Below the pieces are notes generated by a model, which saw only the letters and a program-made list of their open reading frames with translations, ran no database searches and had not been told where the DNA came from. The translations under genes and the position numbers were made by a program. Of a DNA stretch of 43,014 nucleotides, positions 33,265 through 39,898 are shown piece by piece; the stretch's first letter is position 1, and the number at the start of each line of letters is the position of its first letter. This stretch comes from a virus, in IMG/VR virus record IMGVR_UViG_3300042554_001565, positions 1 to 43,014 of that record; one strand, given 5' to 3'.

Positions 33265-33908
33265 CAGAGCACCTCCTCGGAGCTGGCGGAGCCTGAGTCG
33301 GCATCGGATCCAAACAGATCAGGAGCGGCAGGGGCCAGGGTGGTGGCGTCCGTGCCCTCCTCCGGCGCGCCGAAGATGCCGGGGTCGACGGCCTGCATGG
33401 AGTACGGAACATGCTGGAGGACGCGCACGCCCAGCAGCTGCAGGGTCAGGCCCTTGCCGCCTTTCGGGTTGTCCCAGAGGTACACGGAATACGCAATCTT
33501 GCAAACCGAACCGTTGCCGATTGCGACATCAACAGGCCACGGATTGCCCTTGGCATCCTGCACCATGGGTTGCGGCAGCTCGGTGCCCCTGGCGGTGGCG
33601 ACGTCACGGCTGAAAGTGATCCTGACAAGCCCGGTAGGCGTTTCTGTGCCGTCCTCGTTAACAGTGGTCTCACGCTTCCAAGGCCTTCCGTTCTGCCCGT
33701 ACTTGGCGTTGCCGCCGAAGTGGTCCATGAATGCCTTGTGCAAGGAGCCGATGAACAGTTTTGCCGCGGGCTCCTTCTCAGGATCTGCCTGTAGCAGCAC
33801 GATCCCGTACTGCATCTTTTCGCTCGATTCGTTCTTGACGAGCTTGGGCTTGAGGACGTTTGCAAACAGCACTTCGCCGGCCGGGGTGACCAGCGCTTCG
33901 GATGCCAT
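33261..33908 (-). CDS. Single-stranded DNA-binding protein (T7 gp2.5-like)
   Basis: This 215-residue OB-fold protein starts MASEALVTPAGEVLFANVLK. The pattern KMQYGIVLLQADPEKEPAAK, the HKAFMDHFGGNAKYGQNGRPWKR region (KAFMDHFGGNAKYGQNG) and DVAIGNGSVCKIAYSVYLWD match phage gp2.5/DUF2815-type SSBs. The C-terminus is acidic with a final aromatic residue (SASSEEVLW), as required for partner contact in gp2.5. It opens the replication operon, 60 bases after the RNA polymerase reading direction begins and behind the CACTAG operator candidate (33936-33967). ATG 33908 has no clear SD; a start at 33950 would overlap the operator. Confidence 0.82.
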   Translation of the reverse strand: MASEALVTPAGEVLFANVLKPKLVKNESSEKMQYGIVLLQADPEKEPAAKLFIGSLHKAFMDHFGGNAKYGQNGRPWKRETTVNEDGTETPTGLVRITFSRDVATARGTELPQPMVQDAKGNPWPVDVAIGNGSVCKIAYSVYLWDNPKGGKGLTLQLLGVRVLQHVPYSMQAVDPGIFGAPEEGTDATTLAPAAPDLFGSDADSGSASSEEVLW

Positions 33909-33935
33909 GGTCTGCAGGTGTGTAGGACTCCCGGA

Positions 33936-33967
33936 CACTAGCGCACCCACTAGCGCCAGCGCTAGTG
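33936..33967. promoter_or_regulatory. Operator candidate A: CACTAG-N6-CACTAG plus inverted half-site
   Basis: CACTAG at 33936 and 33948 are spaced exactly 12 bp apart and are followed by CTAGTG at 33962-33967. ACTAGCGC/GCGCTAGT also forms an 8-bp inverted repeat around CA. The same 12-bp spaced pair occurs before the MarR-like gene (38519-38538). It lies upstream of SSB and next to the RNA polymerase stop. Confidence 0.6.
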
Positions 33968-33968
33968 C

Positions 33969-36380
33969 CTAGCTGAACAGATATTGGTTCTCGCCGATCT
34001 CCCCGTCCATCAGCGCTCCCCGTGGCGGCGGCGGCGGCAGCGCCTTCAGCCCTGCGTTGCAGCGGATCTGCTCGGCTATCTCCTCCAGCCAGTCGGTGGC
34101 GTAGAGGGCCCGGAACTCGTCGAGCAGCGTCTTCTGGAGCCAGCTGGCGTTGGCCGGATCTGTGGCGAAACAGTCGTGGTTCGTCAGCAACGGCGCACCT
34201 TGCTCTCCAGCCCTGGATGCCACGGCATGCACCAGTGCCGCGTCGAAGCTGTGCACCAGGTTGGCGGTGATGCTGGCGTTGGTCCGTCGGGCGCTCAGTT
34301 CCCCCTCCGGCGGGTCCTCCTCGAAGGTCACGGCCGCGAGCTTGCCCAGGAGGTGTGTCCGAATCACGCTCTTGCTCGGCGTCGACCGGCCCACCTGCAT
34401 GGGCCAGCCCATCGGCGTGGTCCACCGGATCTGCTGCTGGTGGCGGCCGGCCACCTGGCGGCCCACGTCGCAGAGCCACCGGCGGAGCTGCATCAGGGAT
34501 GCGGTTTCGGTGCCGAGCACCACCCGCAGCCTGGATTCCAGGTAGCTGCTCGGCCGGTAGATCCGGCCCGCCCAGTCATCGACGGCGCCCAGCCGCTGTT
34601 GAAGCTGATCCCGGATGCCATCGGCCACGGTGCGGGAGGTGCTGCCGAACGGTGTGTGCATCACGGCCGATTTCACCCAGCTGCGATCGATGCCGATCTC
34701 AAGCCAGCCGGCGGCCAGCTGGTGGGCCTGTGCATCCCCGCAATGCAGATCGATCTCCAGCTGCTGCCGCAGGCGCTTCACCACGGCGGAATAGAGGTCG
34801 TTCGGCTCGGTGCCGCAGACATTGCAGAGCTGGGCCATCGCTCGATCCCGGAGCAGGGTTGCGATGATCCCTGCGCCGGAGCAGGTCTGGTCCAGGCGGA
34901 TGGGCACCCGGCACCCCTCCTCTTCGTTGGCCCAGGCCCGCGCCAGTTGCAGGAACTGCCACGGCTGCTTGGCCTCGCGCCACAGATCAGCCCTGCCAAT
35001 GGGATCCGCGGCGATGACATCCAGCCGCCATGCCTCCTCCATGCCCCAATTCCACCGATCTCTCCAGCTGCTGCGTGTCAGGCCCCAGTGGCCTGCAGCT
35101 GCTTTCGGGATCCAAGCCTCCCCTCCCTGGCATCCCCCTCTCCCAGGGCCAAACCGCAGCAGCGCCTTCTGGTGGTCGGGGCCCTGGTGGGTGAGGCCTC
35201 GGTTCGCGGTGAAGGCCCGGCCCCTGAAGTCGAGGAAGTGGGCCTGATAGATCGGCCGGCCCACCAGCGCCTCGGCGGTCTGGAGGGCCCGCTCGATCGC
35301 CACCCGCTTGCAGCTGTTGTCCCTCAGGTCCTGATGGTGCCGGGCTTTGTCGCGCCGCCAGGCATCCTGCACGTCCGGCGGCTCGCTGGTGGGGAATGGC
35401 CCCGCATCGGGAACGGGGTCCCGCTCGACCGGAAACAACCCGGGGATGCCCCGGTCCCACGCTTCCCGCTGAACCCGCAGCATCCACGGGTCCACCTCCA
35501 GCTGCTGCCGCTGGAGGATGTTGACGGCTGCCAGCTGGGAACCGATCCGCCCGGTCAGATAGCTGATGCTCGAGTGATCCCTGTTGCCACGCATCGCCAC
35601 CACCGGGGAGGTGTTGGCCAGGTGCCCCCCTCCCACCAGCCCCTCCCAGGGGATCGGCTCGATCACCATCGGCCCCCGGTTCGGCCGGAGGCTGCGGGGA
35701 GGGTGGCGCCGGATGAAGTCCAGGGCTTTGGCTGAGGGCAGCACCCGCCACTGGGCGCGCCGGTTGGGAAAACAGCTCTTGTCGATGATCACCAGCTCGG
35801 TTTCGCGACGCACCACTTCGAGCAGCAACAGCCCGCAGGTCGCTCGCTCCTGCCGTGTCCAGATCGGGTTGGCCCCCTCGATGGGCCGGGCGGCGATCGC
35901 CATCACCGCCTTGCGCTTCCCTGCCGTGGTCCGGTTGAGCAGCCGATCAAGGCTGGCCGGGGATCGTTTGCCGATCTCGCCGGCCTTCACCTCGGCGTCC
36001 ACGGCCAGGCCGATGGCCAGGGCCAGGCCCTGGAAGCTGACGGCATGGGAGAGGCGGTCCAGGATGGTGACCAGGGCCACCGCCGCGATGCGCTGCGGGC
36101 TGCCGAGGGCGGCCACCAGTGGCAGCGCCCCGTAGCCAGGCCCGCCCAGCTTGGGGTTCTCTGCCCAGCGGTAGAGGATCGCCTCGATCTCTCGCGCCAC
36201 GGGATCAGCGAACAGCTGGAACAGGGCGGTTCCGTATTCGGTGCAGGACTCCCGGCGATACCGGCGGAGCACCTGCCGCATCACCTGGGCTCGTTGCTCG
36301 GCGTTGGTGGCTTCGTGCCATTCCAGCCGCTGCTGAAGGTCCCTGTCCACCGTGGTGGATTTGCTGCTTCCCGGATTCAT
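33969..36380 (-). CDS. Single-subunit T7-like RNA polymerase
   Basis: This 803-residue polymerase transcribes middle and late genes. Motifs in order: YQAHFLDFRGRAF (378-390, T7 MDWRGRVY); motif A PIRLDQTCSG with D497 (T7 D537); O-helix-like RSWVKSAVMHTPFGS with R566, K570 (T7 K631) and F578 in place of T7 Y639; specificity-loop region ~650-700; NLVHSFD with H710; motif C TNHDCF with H735-D736 (T7 H811-D812). The end NQYLFS takes the place of the T7 FAFA foot. ATG 36380 gives a family-like N-terminus; longer starts at 36443 or 36644 add low-complexity sequence. Promoter copies on the - strand are its likely targets. It precedes SSB as in T7. Confidence 0.95.
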   Translation of the reverse strand: MNPGSSKSTTVDRDLQQRLEWHEATNAEQRAQVMRQVLRRYRRESCTEYGTALFQLFADPVAREIEAILYRWAENPKLGGPGYGALPLVAALGSPQRIAAVALVTILDRLSHAVSFQGLALAIGLAVDAEVKAGEIGKRSPASLDRLLNRTTAGKRKAVMAIAARPIEGANPIWTRQERATCGLLLLEVVRRETELVIIDKSCFPNRRAQWRVLPSAKALDFIRRHPPRSLRPNRGPMVIEPIPWEGLVGGGHLANTSPVVAMRGNRDHSSISYLTGRIGSQLAAVNILQRQQLEVDPWMLRVQREAWDRGIPGLFPVERDPVPDAGPFPTSEPPDVQDAWRRDKARHHQDLRDNSCKRVAIERALQTAEALVGRPIYQAHFLDFRGRAFTANRGLTHQGPDHQKALLRFGPGRGGCQGGEAWIPKAAAGHWGLTRSSWRDRWNWGMEEAWRLDVIAADPIGRADLWREAKQPWQFLQLARAWANEEEGCRVPIRLDQTCSGAGIIATLLRDRAMAQLCNVCGTEPNDLYSAVVKRLRQQLEIDLHCGDAQAHQLAAGWLEIGIDRSWVKSAVMHTPFGSTSRTVADGIRDQLQQRLGAVDDWAGRIYRPSSYLESRLRVVLGTETASLMQLRRWLCDVGRQVAGRHQQQIRWTTPMGWPMQVGRSTPSKSVIRTHLLGKLAAVTFEEDPPEGELSARRTNASITANLVHSFDAALVHAVASRAGEQGAPLLTNHDCFATDPANASWLQKTLLDEFRALYATDWLEEIAEQIRCNAGLKALPPPPPRGALMDGEIGENQYLFS

Positions 36381-36653
36381 GCTGCAGGAGCAGGGCCGTT
36401 GGGCAGAAAATCCACCGGGGCCCTGTAGAGGTGAGATCCCCATCCTCACCCCAGTCACGGGAAGTATTCTGCAGGGCCGTAAAGGTGGGCAGCGGTTTTT
36501 AAGTGCGCTGCGTATGCCATTCCGCCATGCCCCCGGCCAGTCCTGGCCCTGGTTCTCAGGTTTCTGGCTGCTGCTTCTGCTGCTTGGGGATGCAGCAATT
36601 CGGCAGCAGAAAGCAGCGACCGGAGAACGGGTGGACGCGTCCACAGTACGGCC
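36381..36653. other. Non-coding leader between the small gene 36654-36914 and the RNA polymerase gene
   Basis: This is 273 bases without a convincing gene. It contains an inverted repeat on the - strand, GGTGAG-GATGGGGAT-CTCACC (around 36427-36447), and a short T-rich patch (gtttttaag near 36495). A host-type promoter for the RNA polymerase might lie here, for example TGCAGAATACT on the - strand near 36468, but no convincing -35 accompanies it. A + strand frame at 36514-36720 with a Leu run is probably spurious. Confidence 0.4.
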
Positions 36654-36914
36654 TCAGCCCAGCAGCGACAGCTGGCCCGGGGCCTCCTGCGGCACGGCCG
36701 GCAGATGGTGTCGGCGGTAGGTGGTTGCCGGCGGGCTTAGCTGCCGCCGGATCTCGTCGCGCCAGATCTTGTACGGGTGCATGCTGCGCTCGCCGTAGGG
36801 GTAGGCCTCCAGCAGCGCCTTGCGCAGGGCCTTGGGGTCGTCGGTGCCCACTCGCTCGATCACCTCGGCGATGATCGGAGCGCAGTGGTTGCGCCAGGTG
36901 GTCCAGGCCATCAC
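36654..36914 (-). CDS. Small protein downstream of integrase
   Basis: This 86-residue protein starts MMAWTTWRNHCAPIIAEVIE. A helical KALRKALLEAYPYGERSMHP is followed by YKIWRDEIRRQL, a pattern I have seen in small phage proteins near integrases, without known function. The tail after IRRQL (SPPATTYRRHHLP...) is encoded by a copy of the hairpin plus ACCACCTACC element (36716-36750), so the original C-terminus may have been extended. ATG 36914 overlaps the upstream stop (ATGA). Confidence 0.6.
   Translation of the reverse strand: MMAWTTWRNHCAPIIAEVIERVGTDDPKALRKALLEAYPYGERSMHPYKIWRDEIRRQLSPPATTYRRHHLPAVPQEAPGQLSLLG
36716..36750 (-). repeat. Copy of the ACCACCTACC plus hairpin element inside a coding region
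   Basis: In + sense GGTAGGTGGT (36716-36725) is followed by CCGGCGG (36728-36734) and CCGCCGG (36744-36750), a 7-bp stem. It has the same order and spacing as the leader copies at 40-41 kb. Confidence 0.5.
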
Positions 36915-37159
36915 CCTGCCTCCTTGGTTTCGGATGCCCTGAAGCGATGGTGGTACATCATGGCCAAGGCAGCGCGGGCCTCCTCCAGGGTGAGGTGCTG
37001 AATGGGCACATCGCAGAAGGTGAACTGGATCCCTTCGGCTTCCGCCTCTGTGATGAGACCCTTGGCGGCATCCAAGGCCTCCTTGGGAATCATCGGCCAG
37101 CCTTGCTGCTCCCTCCAGAACTTGAAGTATTGCTGCTCATACAGAATTGGGTCTTCCAT
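36911..37159 (-). CDS. Small protein directly downstream of integrase
   Basis: This 82-residue protein starts MEDPILYEQQYFKFWREQQG. It continues with KEALDAAKGLITEAEAEGIQ and ends in a helical LEEARAALAMMYHHRFRASE. There is no membrane segment. The ATG shares a base with the integrase stop (TGATG), and the end overlaps the next start, so the three genes are co-translated. An excision-control or host-directed role would be expected from location alone. Not recognised. Confidence 0.6.
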   Translation of the reverse strand: MEDPILYEQQYFKFWREQQGWPMIPKEALDAAKGLITEAEAEGIQFTFCDVPIQHLTLEEARAALAMMYHHRFRASETKEAG

Positions 37160-38166
37160 CACCCTGCCTCCAGCGCTTCCACGCATGCCGAGAGGGCATC
37201 GGTGGAGAGGTGCAGGTAGCGCTTCACGGCAGCCAGCGAGCTCCAGCCCCCGAAGGTCATCAGCTGCACCAGGCTGATGCCTCTGGTTGCCAGCTTGGTG
37301 GCGCACGTGTGTCGGGTGGTGTGGATGGTCAGGCACGGGTCGTGCGATAGGCCGATGTGCTCCTTGCCCTGATCGAACAGGCGCCGGTACCTGTCATAGC
37401 GATAGGGGAACACACGAGCGCTGGGCACCGGAACTCCGGCGGCTTTCACCGCATCAAGGGCCCGGCTGGTGAGCGGGACCGTGCGGGGCTGGCCGGTTTT
37501 GGTTTTCCAGAACGTCACCCTCGAAAGCTCGAGATCGACATCGCTCCAGCGGAGGCGCTCCACCTCCCCCCAGCGTGCCGCGGTCTCGAGCAGGAACACC
37601 AGCACCAGGGCCGCGGCGGGCTCCTCGATCGCCTGGAAGTAGCTGCACAGCCCGTCCCTCTCTCGATCGCTCATCACCCGGTCTTTCTCCCCGCCGGGCT
37701 TCAGCTGCTTTGGCATGGCCGGCCGGGTGGCGATCCTCCCGTGGAGGTGGGCATCGCTGAACATCGCCTTCAGGGCGGAGAGCTTCCGGTTGATGGTGCC
37801 CGGGCGGTTGCCGTGGCTTCGGAGAGAGGCGCGCCACTGCTCCACCGCTGTCGCGTTGATGCGTTCCAGCGGCGTCGATGCGCCGAAGAACTCCACCGCT
37901 GCGTTGGAATAAATGGCGGCGGTTCGCTCTGAAGCCATACCGGCCCACCGGACGCTCAGCGAAAGGCGTCGGGCCTCGGCGATGGTGAATCCCTGAGGGT
38001 TCACCACAGGTTCAGCCATCAAGGTGTCCCGCAGCTCACGGCGTTTCCGTTCGGCTTCCGCCTTGGTGCGCCCGCTGGCCTGTTTTCGTTTCCCGTCGAT
38101 CGTGACATCAGCGATCCAGCGGACCTGGCCGCTGGCATCGATTCGTTTTCGGACTGCTCCGGTCAT
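37159..38166 (-). CDS. int: Tyrosine recombinase / integrase
   Basis: This 335-residue site-specific recombinase has an N-terminal arm-binding part (GKRKQASGRTKAEAERKRRE) and a core-binding SAM-like domain (~75-150). The catalytic domain has R198 (ETAARWGEVERL), K223 (KTKTGQPRTVPL), H282-x-x-R285 (IHTTRHTCAT), W308 in the usual His/Trp place (GGWSS) and Y317 (AVKRYLHLS); all key residues are present. It suggests integration into the host genome. No attP sharing a tRNA 3' end could be seen nearby. It is co-transcribed with the MarR-like gene upstream. ACCACCTACC (38178-38187) lies 11 bases before the ATG and no SD is present. Confidence 0.95.
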   Translation of the reverse strand: MTGAVRKRIDASGQVRWIADVTIDGKRKQASGRTKAEAERKRRELRDTLMAEPVVNPQGFTIAEARRLSLSVRWAGMASERTAAIYSNAAVEFFGASTPLERINATAVEQWRASLRSHGNRPGTINRKLSALKAMFSDAHLHGRIATRPAMPKQLKPGGEKDRVMSDRERDGLCSYFQAIEEPAAALVLVFLLETAARWGEVERLRWSDVDLELSRVTFWKTKTGQPRTVPLTSRALDAVKAAGVPVPSARVFPYRYDRYRRLFDQGKEHIGLSHDPCLTIHTTRHTCATKLATRGISLVQLMTFGGWSSLAAVKRYLHLSTDALSACVEALEAG

Positions 38167-38177
38167 GGCGTTGTTCT

Positions 38178-38187
38178 GGTAGGTGGT
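38178..38187 (-). promoter_or_regulatory. ACCACCTACC element in front of integrase
   Basis: The - strand ACCACCTACC lies 11 bases before the integrase ATG, right after the stop of the MarR-like gene. Only a weak hairpin (ACAG/CTGT) accompanies it here, unlike the copies at 40-41 kb. Confidence 0.45.
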
Positions 38188-38505
38188 TCACAGGCTTTTG
38201 ATCTGTCGGAGCAGGGCCCGTCCCCTGCTTGACAGCGAGACCCGGTAGCGGCGGCCTTCGTCTGGGTCTCTTGCAACCCTGAGCAGACGGAGTCCTTCGC
38301 GGCCGGTTCGATGCACGTCAGATAGTGCGTTTACAGTTCGGGAGACTGAGGCATTTGACAGCCCAAGATTCTTCTCTATGTCTTCATAGAGGCATGATTC
38401 CATTTGCGCAACCATCAAAAAGACTTGAACGTGATGGAGCGGGAGCGCGGTCGGCTCCAGAACTGAGAAAGCGGCCAAAGCGGCCGAAAGTTGGTCCAGA
38501 TCCAT
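38188..38505 (-). CDS. MarR-family-like winged-helix regulator
   Basis: This 105-residue protein reads LPLHHVQVFLMVAQMESCLY, then EDIEKNLGLSNASVSRTVNALSD (recognition-helix region), and then a wing with RDPDEGRRYRVSLSSRGRALL, where MarR proteins have DxR...LT.kG. It is slightly shorter than usual MarR proteins and lacks the long dimerisation helices. Encoded just upstream of integrase, it is the best candidate lysogeny switch. Two CACTAG half-sites spaced 12 bp lie 14 bases upstream of its ATG (38519-38538), and a phage promoter motif at 38605-38621, suggesting autoregulation. A direct DNA-binding role is inferred from the fold. Confidence 0.78.
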   Translation of the reverse strand: MDLDQLSAALAAFSVLEPTALPLHHVQVFLMVAQMESCLYEDIEKNLGLSNASVSRTVNALSDVHRTGREGLRLLRVARDPDEGRRYRVSLSSRGRALLRQIKSL

Positions 38506-38518
38506 GGCCTAGCGGGGA

Positions 38519-38538
38519 CACTAGAGTAAACACTAGTG
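38519..38538. promoter_or_regulatory. Operator candidate B: CACTAG-N6-CACTAG
   Basis: CACTAGAGTAAACACTAGTG spans 38519-38538. CACTAG occurs at 38519 and 38531, spaced 12 bp as at 33936/33948, and the second forms the palindrome CACTAGTG. It lies between the promoter-like motif 38605-38621 and the regulator ATG, an ideal place for a repressor. Confidence 0.65.
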
Positions 38539-38604
38539 CACCTCTGTAGGCTGATCCTAGAAGGGCTTCCGGATCGCTGCAGCCATGCAGAAACGTGGTA
38601 TGGG

Positions 38605-38621
38605 CCCCTACGGGTGCGAAC
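38605..38621 (-). promoter_or_regulatory. Phage RNA polymerase promoter-like motif (copy P1) before the regulator-integrase operon
   Basis: The - strand reads TTCGCACCCGTAGGGGC. GCACCCGTA equals the Syn5-type core. It lies 100 bases upstream of the MarR-like gene. The downstream half (GGGGCC) differs from GCATGGGG of the late copies. Confidence 0.5.
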
Positions 38622-38656
38622 CTCGATCGACAAAATCAAGATGCTTGAATCCATGA

Positions 38657-39037
38657 TCAGGGCTTACTTGCATGGGTGTAATTATTGCCCCCCCCCCCAA
38701 GAAGCTCTTCGGCTTCTGGGGTCAGGGCCAGGAGCATCCCCCGCCGATGCGGGTGACTTCTGGTCTTGATCAGCTGGAACGGTGCGGGAACCCAGCGGCC
38801 ACCCGCCATCCGATCCCGGCCCCGCAGGGCCGACAGGATGCGGTTGGTACTGGCCGGTGCCTGAGGACGCCCAGGCTTCCCCATGGCGATCCCCAGGTCC
38901 CGGCTGTTGTCCACCCCTGCAGCAACCCATAGGAGGGCCTCCACAGTGGCGATGGTGACGCGACCGCAACCGGCGGTCTCGATGGCGGACATCCTCAGCC
39001 GGTGGAGGATCTCCGCTTGCTGCTGGTGGTGGTTCAT
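38657..39037 (-). CDS. Second winged-helix (MarR-like) regulator with a poly-G tract near the end
   Basis: This 126-residue protein contains TIATVEALLWVAAGVDNSRD, APASTNRILSALRGRDRMAG (recognition-helix region) and FQLIKTRSHPHRRGMLLALT followed by PEAEELL, the wing and final helix of a MarR-like domain. Near the 3' end eleven consecutive G (C on the + strand, 38688-38698) encode GGGG. One base more gives an immediate stop (GGGGQ then stop); one less gives an extension of about 28 residues. This makes the C-terminus variable by slippage or by sequencing error. It is separated from the integrase operon by a 150-base regulatory gap. Targets are unknown. Confidence 0.65.
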   Translation of the reverse strand: MNHHQQQAEILHRLRMSAIETAGCGRVTIATVEALLWVAAGVDNSRDLGIAMGKPGRPQAPASTNRILSALRGRDRMAGGRWVPAPFQLIKTRSHPHRRGMLLALTPEAEELLGGGGNNYTHASKP

Positions 39038-39222
39038 GCTCCCTTCCTGTCGTTGCTGAACACCACAACAAGGGTCCGGACCGTCGGACGGCGCCTCTGG
39101 AGCTGCCCGCGAATTCTGCGGCGGCGGCGCTCTCTCTTCAGCCTTTGCTGGAACGCCAGCAGCAGCACCGGGCCGGCGGTGAATGCCGCGGCGATCGCCA
39201 CGGCGGCAATGGTGGTGCTCAT
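39034..39222 (-). CDS. Small single-span membrane protein with a very basic cytoplasmic tail
   Basis: This 62-residue protein starts MSTTIAAVAIAAAFTAGPVL followed by LLAF, one clear N-terminal membrane helix (residues ~4-24). A strongly basic stretch follows (KRERRRRRIRGQ; QRRRP), then VRTLVVVFSNDRKGA. The topology suggests a membrane-tethered nucleic-acid or membrane-surface binder; holin-like action is possible but it lies in the early cluster. It overlaps its neighbours by 4 bases on both sides (ATGA). Confidence 0.6.
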   Translation of the reverse strand: MSTTIAAVAIAAAFTAGPVLLLAFQQRLKRERRRRRIRGQLQRRRPTVRTLVVVFSNDRKGA

Positions 39223-39413
39223 GATGTGGCCTCGATGTTTTGGAGAGCGATCAGCGTCTCGTGTTCCTGGCGGAGCTGATCTGAGGTTTTGGTCCAGTCG
39301 CTGCACCCTTCGGGCAGCGTCTGGACCTGGACTTTCAGTAGATCAGCAAGGGCTTGCACCCGTGTCTTCATGGCCGCGGCGGCGATGGCCGCCTGCTGTT
39401 TGGTGAGGCTCAT
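39219..39413 (-). CDS. Small helical early protein
   Basis: This 64-residue protein starts MSLTKQQAAIAAAAMKTRVQ and ends SDQLRQEHETLIALQNIEAT plus S. It is predicted mostly helical, possibly a short coiled coil. There is no membrane segment. It is coupled by ATGA overlaps to both neighbours. ATG 39413 is chosen because it overlaps the stop of the 54-residue gene upstream. Function unknown; likely an early host-takeover protein by location. Confidence 0.55.
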   Translation of the reverse strand: MSLTKQQAAIAAAAMKTRVQALADLLKVQVQTLPEGCSDWTKTSDQLRQEHETLIALQNIEATS

Positions 39414-39574
39414 TTCGTCTCGTGGGTGAGGGTGAACAAGGGACCCAGCTGGCTGCCATCGCTGAACGGCAGCCAGCCCTGTGCTGGCTTCTCGGTGCGC
39501 TGCACCGGTGGCGACCACTCGCGGGGCTCGGCCCCTGCAACTGGCAACGGTTCCTGTCTGTAGCGGTGTCGCAT
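39410..39574 (-). CDS. 54-residue early protein
   Basis: The protein is MRHRYRQEPLPVAGAEPREW, then SPPVQRTEKPAQGWLPFSDG, then SQLGPLFTLTHETK. It is Pro-rich and polar with no recognised domain. Support comes from the exact ATGA overlap of its stop (39412-39410) with the next start and from filling an otherwise empty gap of the early operon. It has no good SD. Function unknown. Confidence 0.5.
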   Translation of the reverse strand: MRHRYRQEPLPVAGAEPREWSPPVQRTEKPAQGWLPFSDGSQLGPLFTLTHETK

Positions 39575-39655
39575 CGATTGGTCCGGTAGCTGGGATGGGC
39601 AGCGGTTGAGCGCTGCAGGGTGGCCGAGGGTTGCCCTGGGGCCACGGTGCAGTGG

Positions 39656-39859
39656 TCAGGCTTCGACTGATAGGCCGCGCTGCCTGAACCATTCCGGTTC
39701 TGTCCCGAACAGCTGCTCTGGGATCGCCTCCAAAGGAATGGGGTGGCAGTAAAGCCGGATCCGTTCGCACGCATGGAGCGGCGCCGGATCATCAGCCAGC
39801 CGGGTAAAGGTCCGGCCGTGAGCGGAGAACGTGTCGCCTATTGCGATGGGTTTTGCCAT
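39656..39859 (-). CDS. Small early protein
   Basis: This 67-residue protein starts MAKPIAIGDTFSAHGRTFTR and ends PEWFRQRGLSVEA. The first half has alternating beta-type residues with TFxAHGRTF, as in small SH3-like folds. Cys at 30 and 38 do not form a metal motif. It starts 3 bases after the 11-codon mini-frame 39863-39898, which itself overlaps the preceding gene, so re-initiation is likely. Not recognised. Confidence 0.55.
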   Translation of the reverse strand: MAKPIAIGDTFSAHGRTFTRLADDPAPLHACERIRLYCHPIPLEAIPEQLFGTEPEWFRQRGLSVEA

Positions 39860-39862
39860 GGA

Positions 39863-39898
39863 TCAGGCCTCTTTTCGCTTTCGGACTGCTCCAGTCAT
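39863..39898 (-). other. 11-codon mini-frame copying the integrase N-terminus
   Basis: The frame MTGAVRKRKEA starts at an ATGA overlap with the gene 39895-40140. Its first 25 bases match the start of the integrase gene (38166-38142) with two silent differences (MTGAVRKR in both). Either a duplication remnant of integrase or a short coupling peptide. Confidence 0.55.

Noticed and set aside
33984-35735. 583-codon + strand frame
   Set aside because: Antisense shadow of the RNA polymerase gene, which shows all catalytic motifs.
36514-36720. 68-codon + strand frame with a Leu-rich hydrophobic stretch
   Set aside because: No SD, Arg/Cys-rich ending, runs opposite to all neighbouring genes; likely chance.
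38604-38625. tRNA T-arm-like GGTTCGCACCC on the - strand
   Set aside because: No matching stem and no acceptor or D arm; better explained as part of a promoter-like motif.
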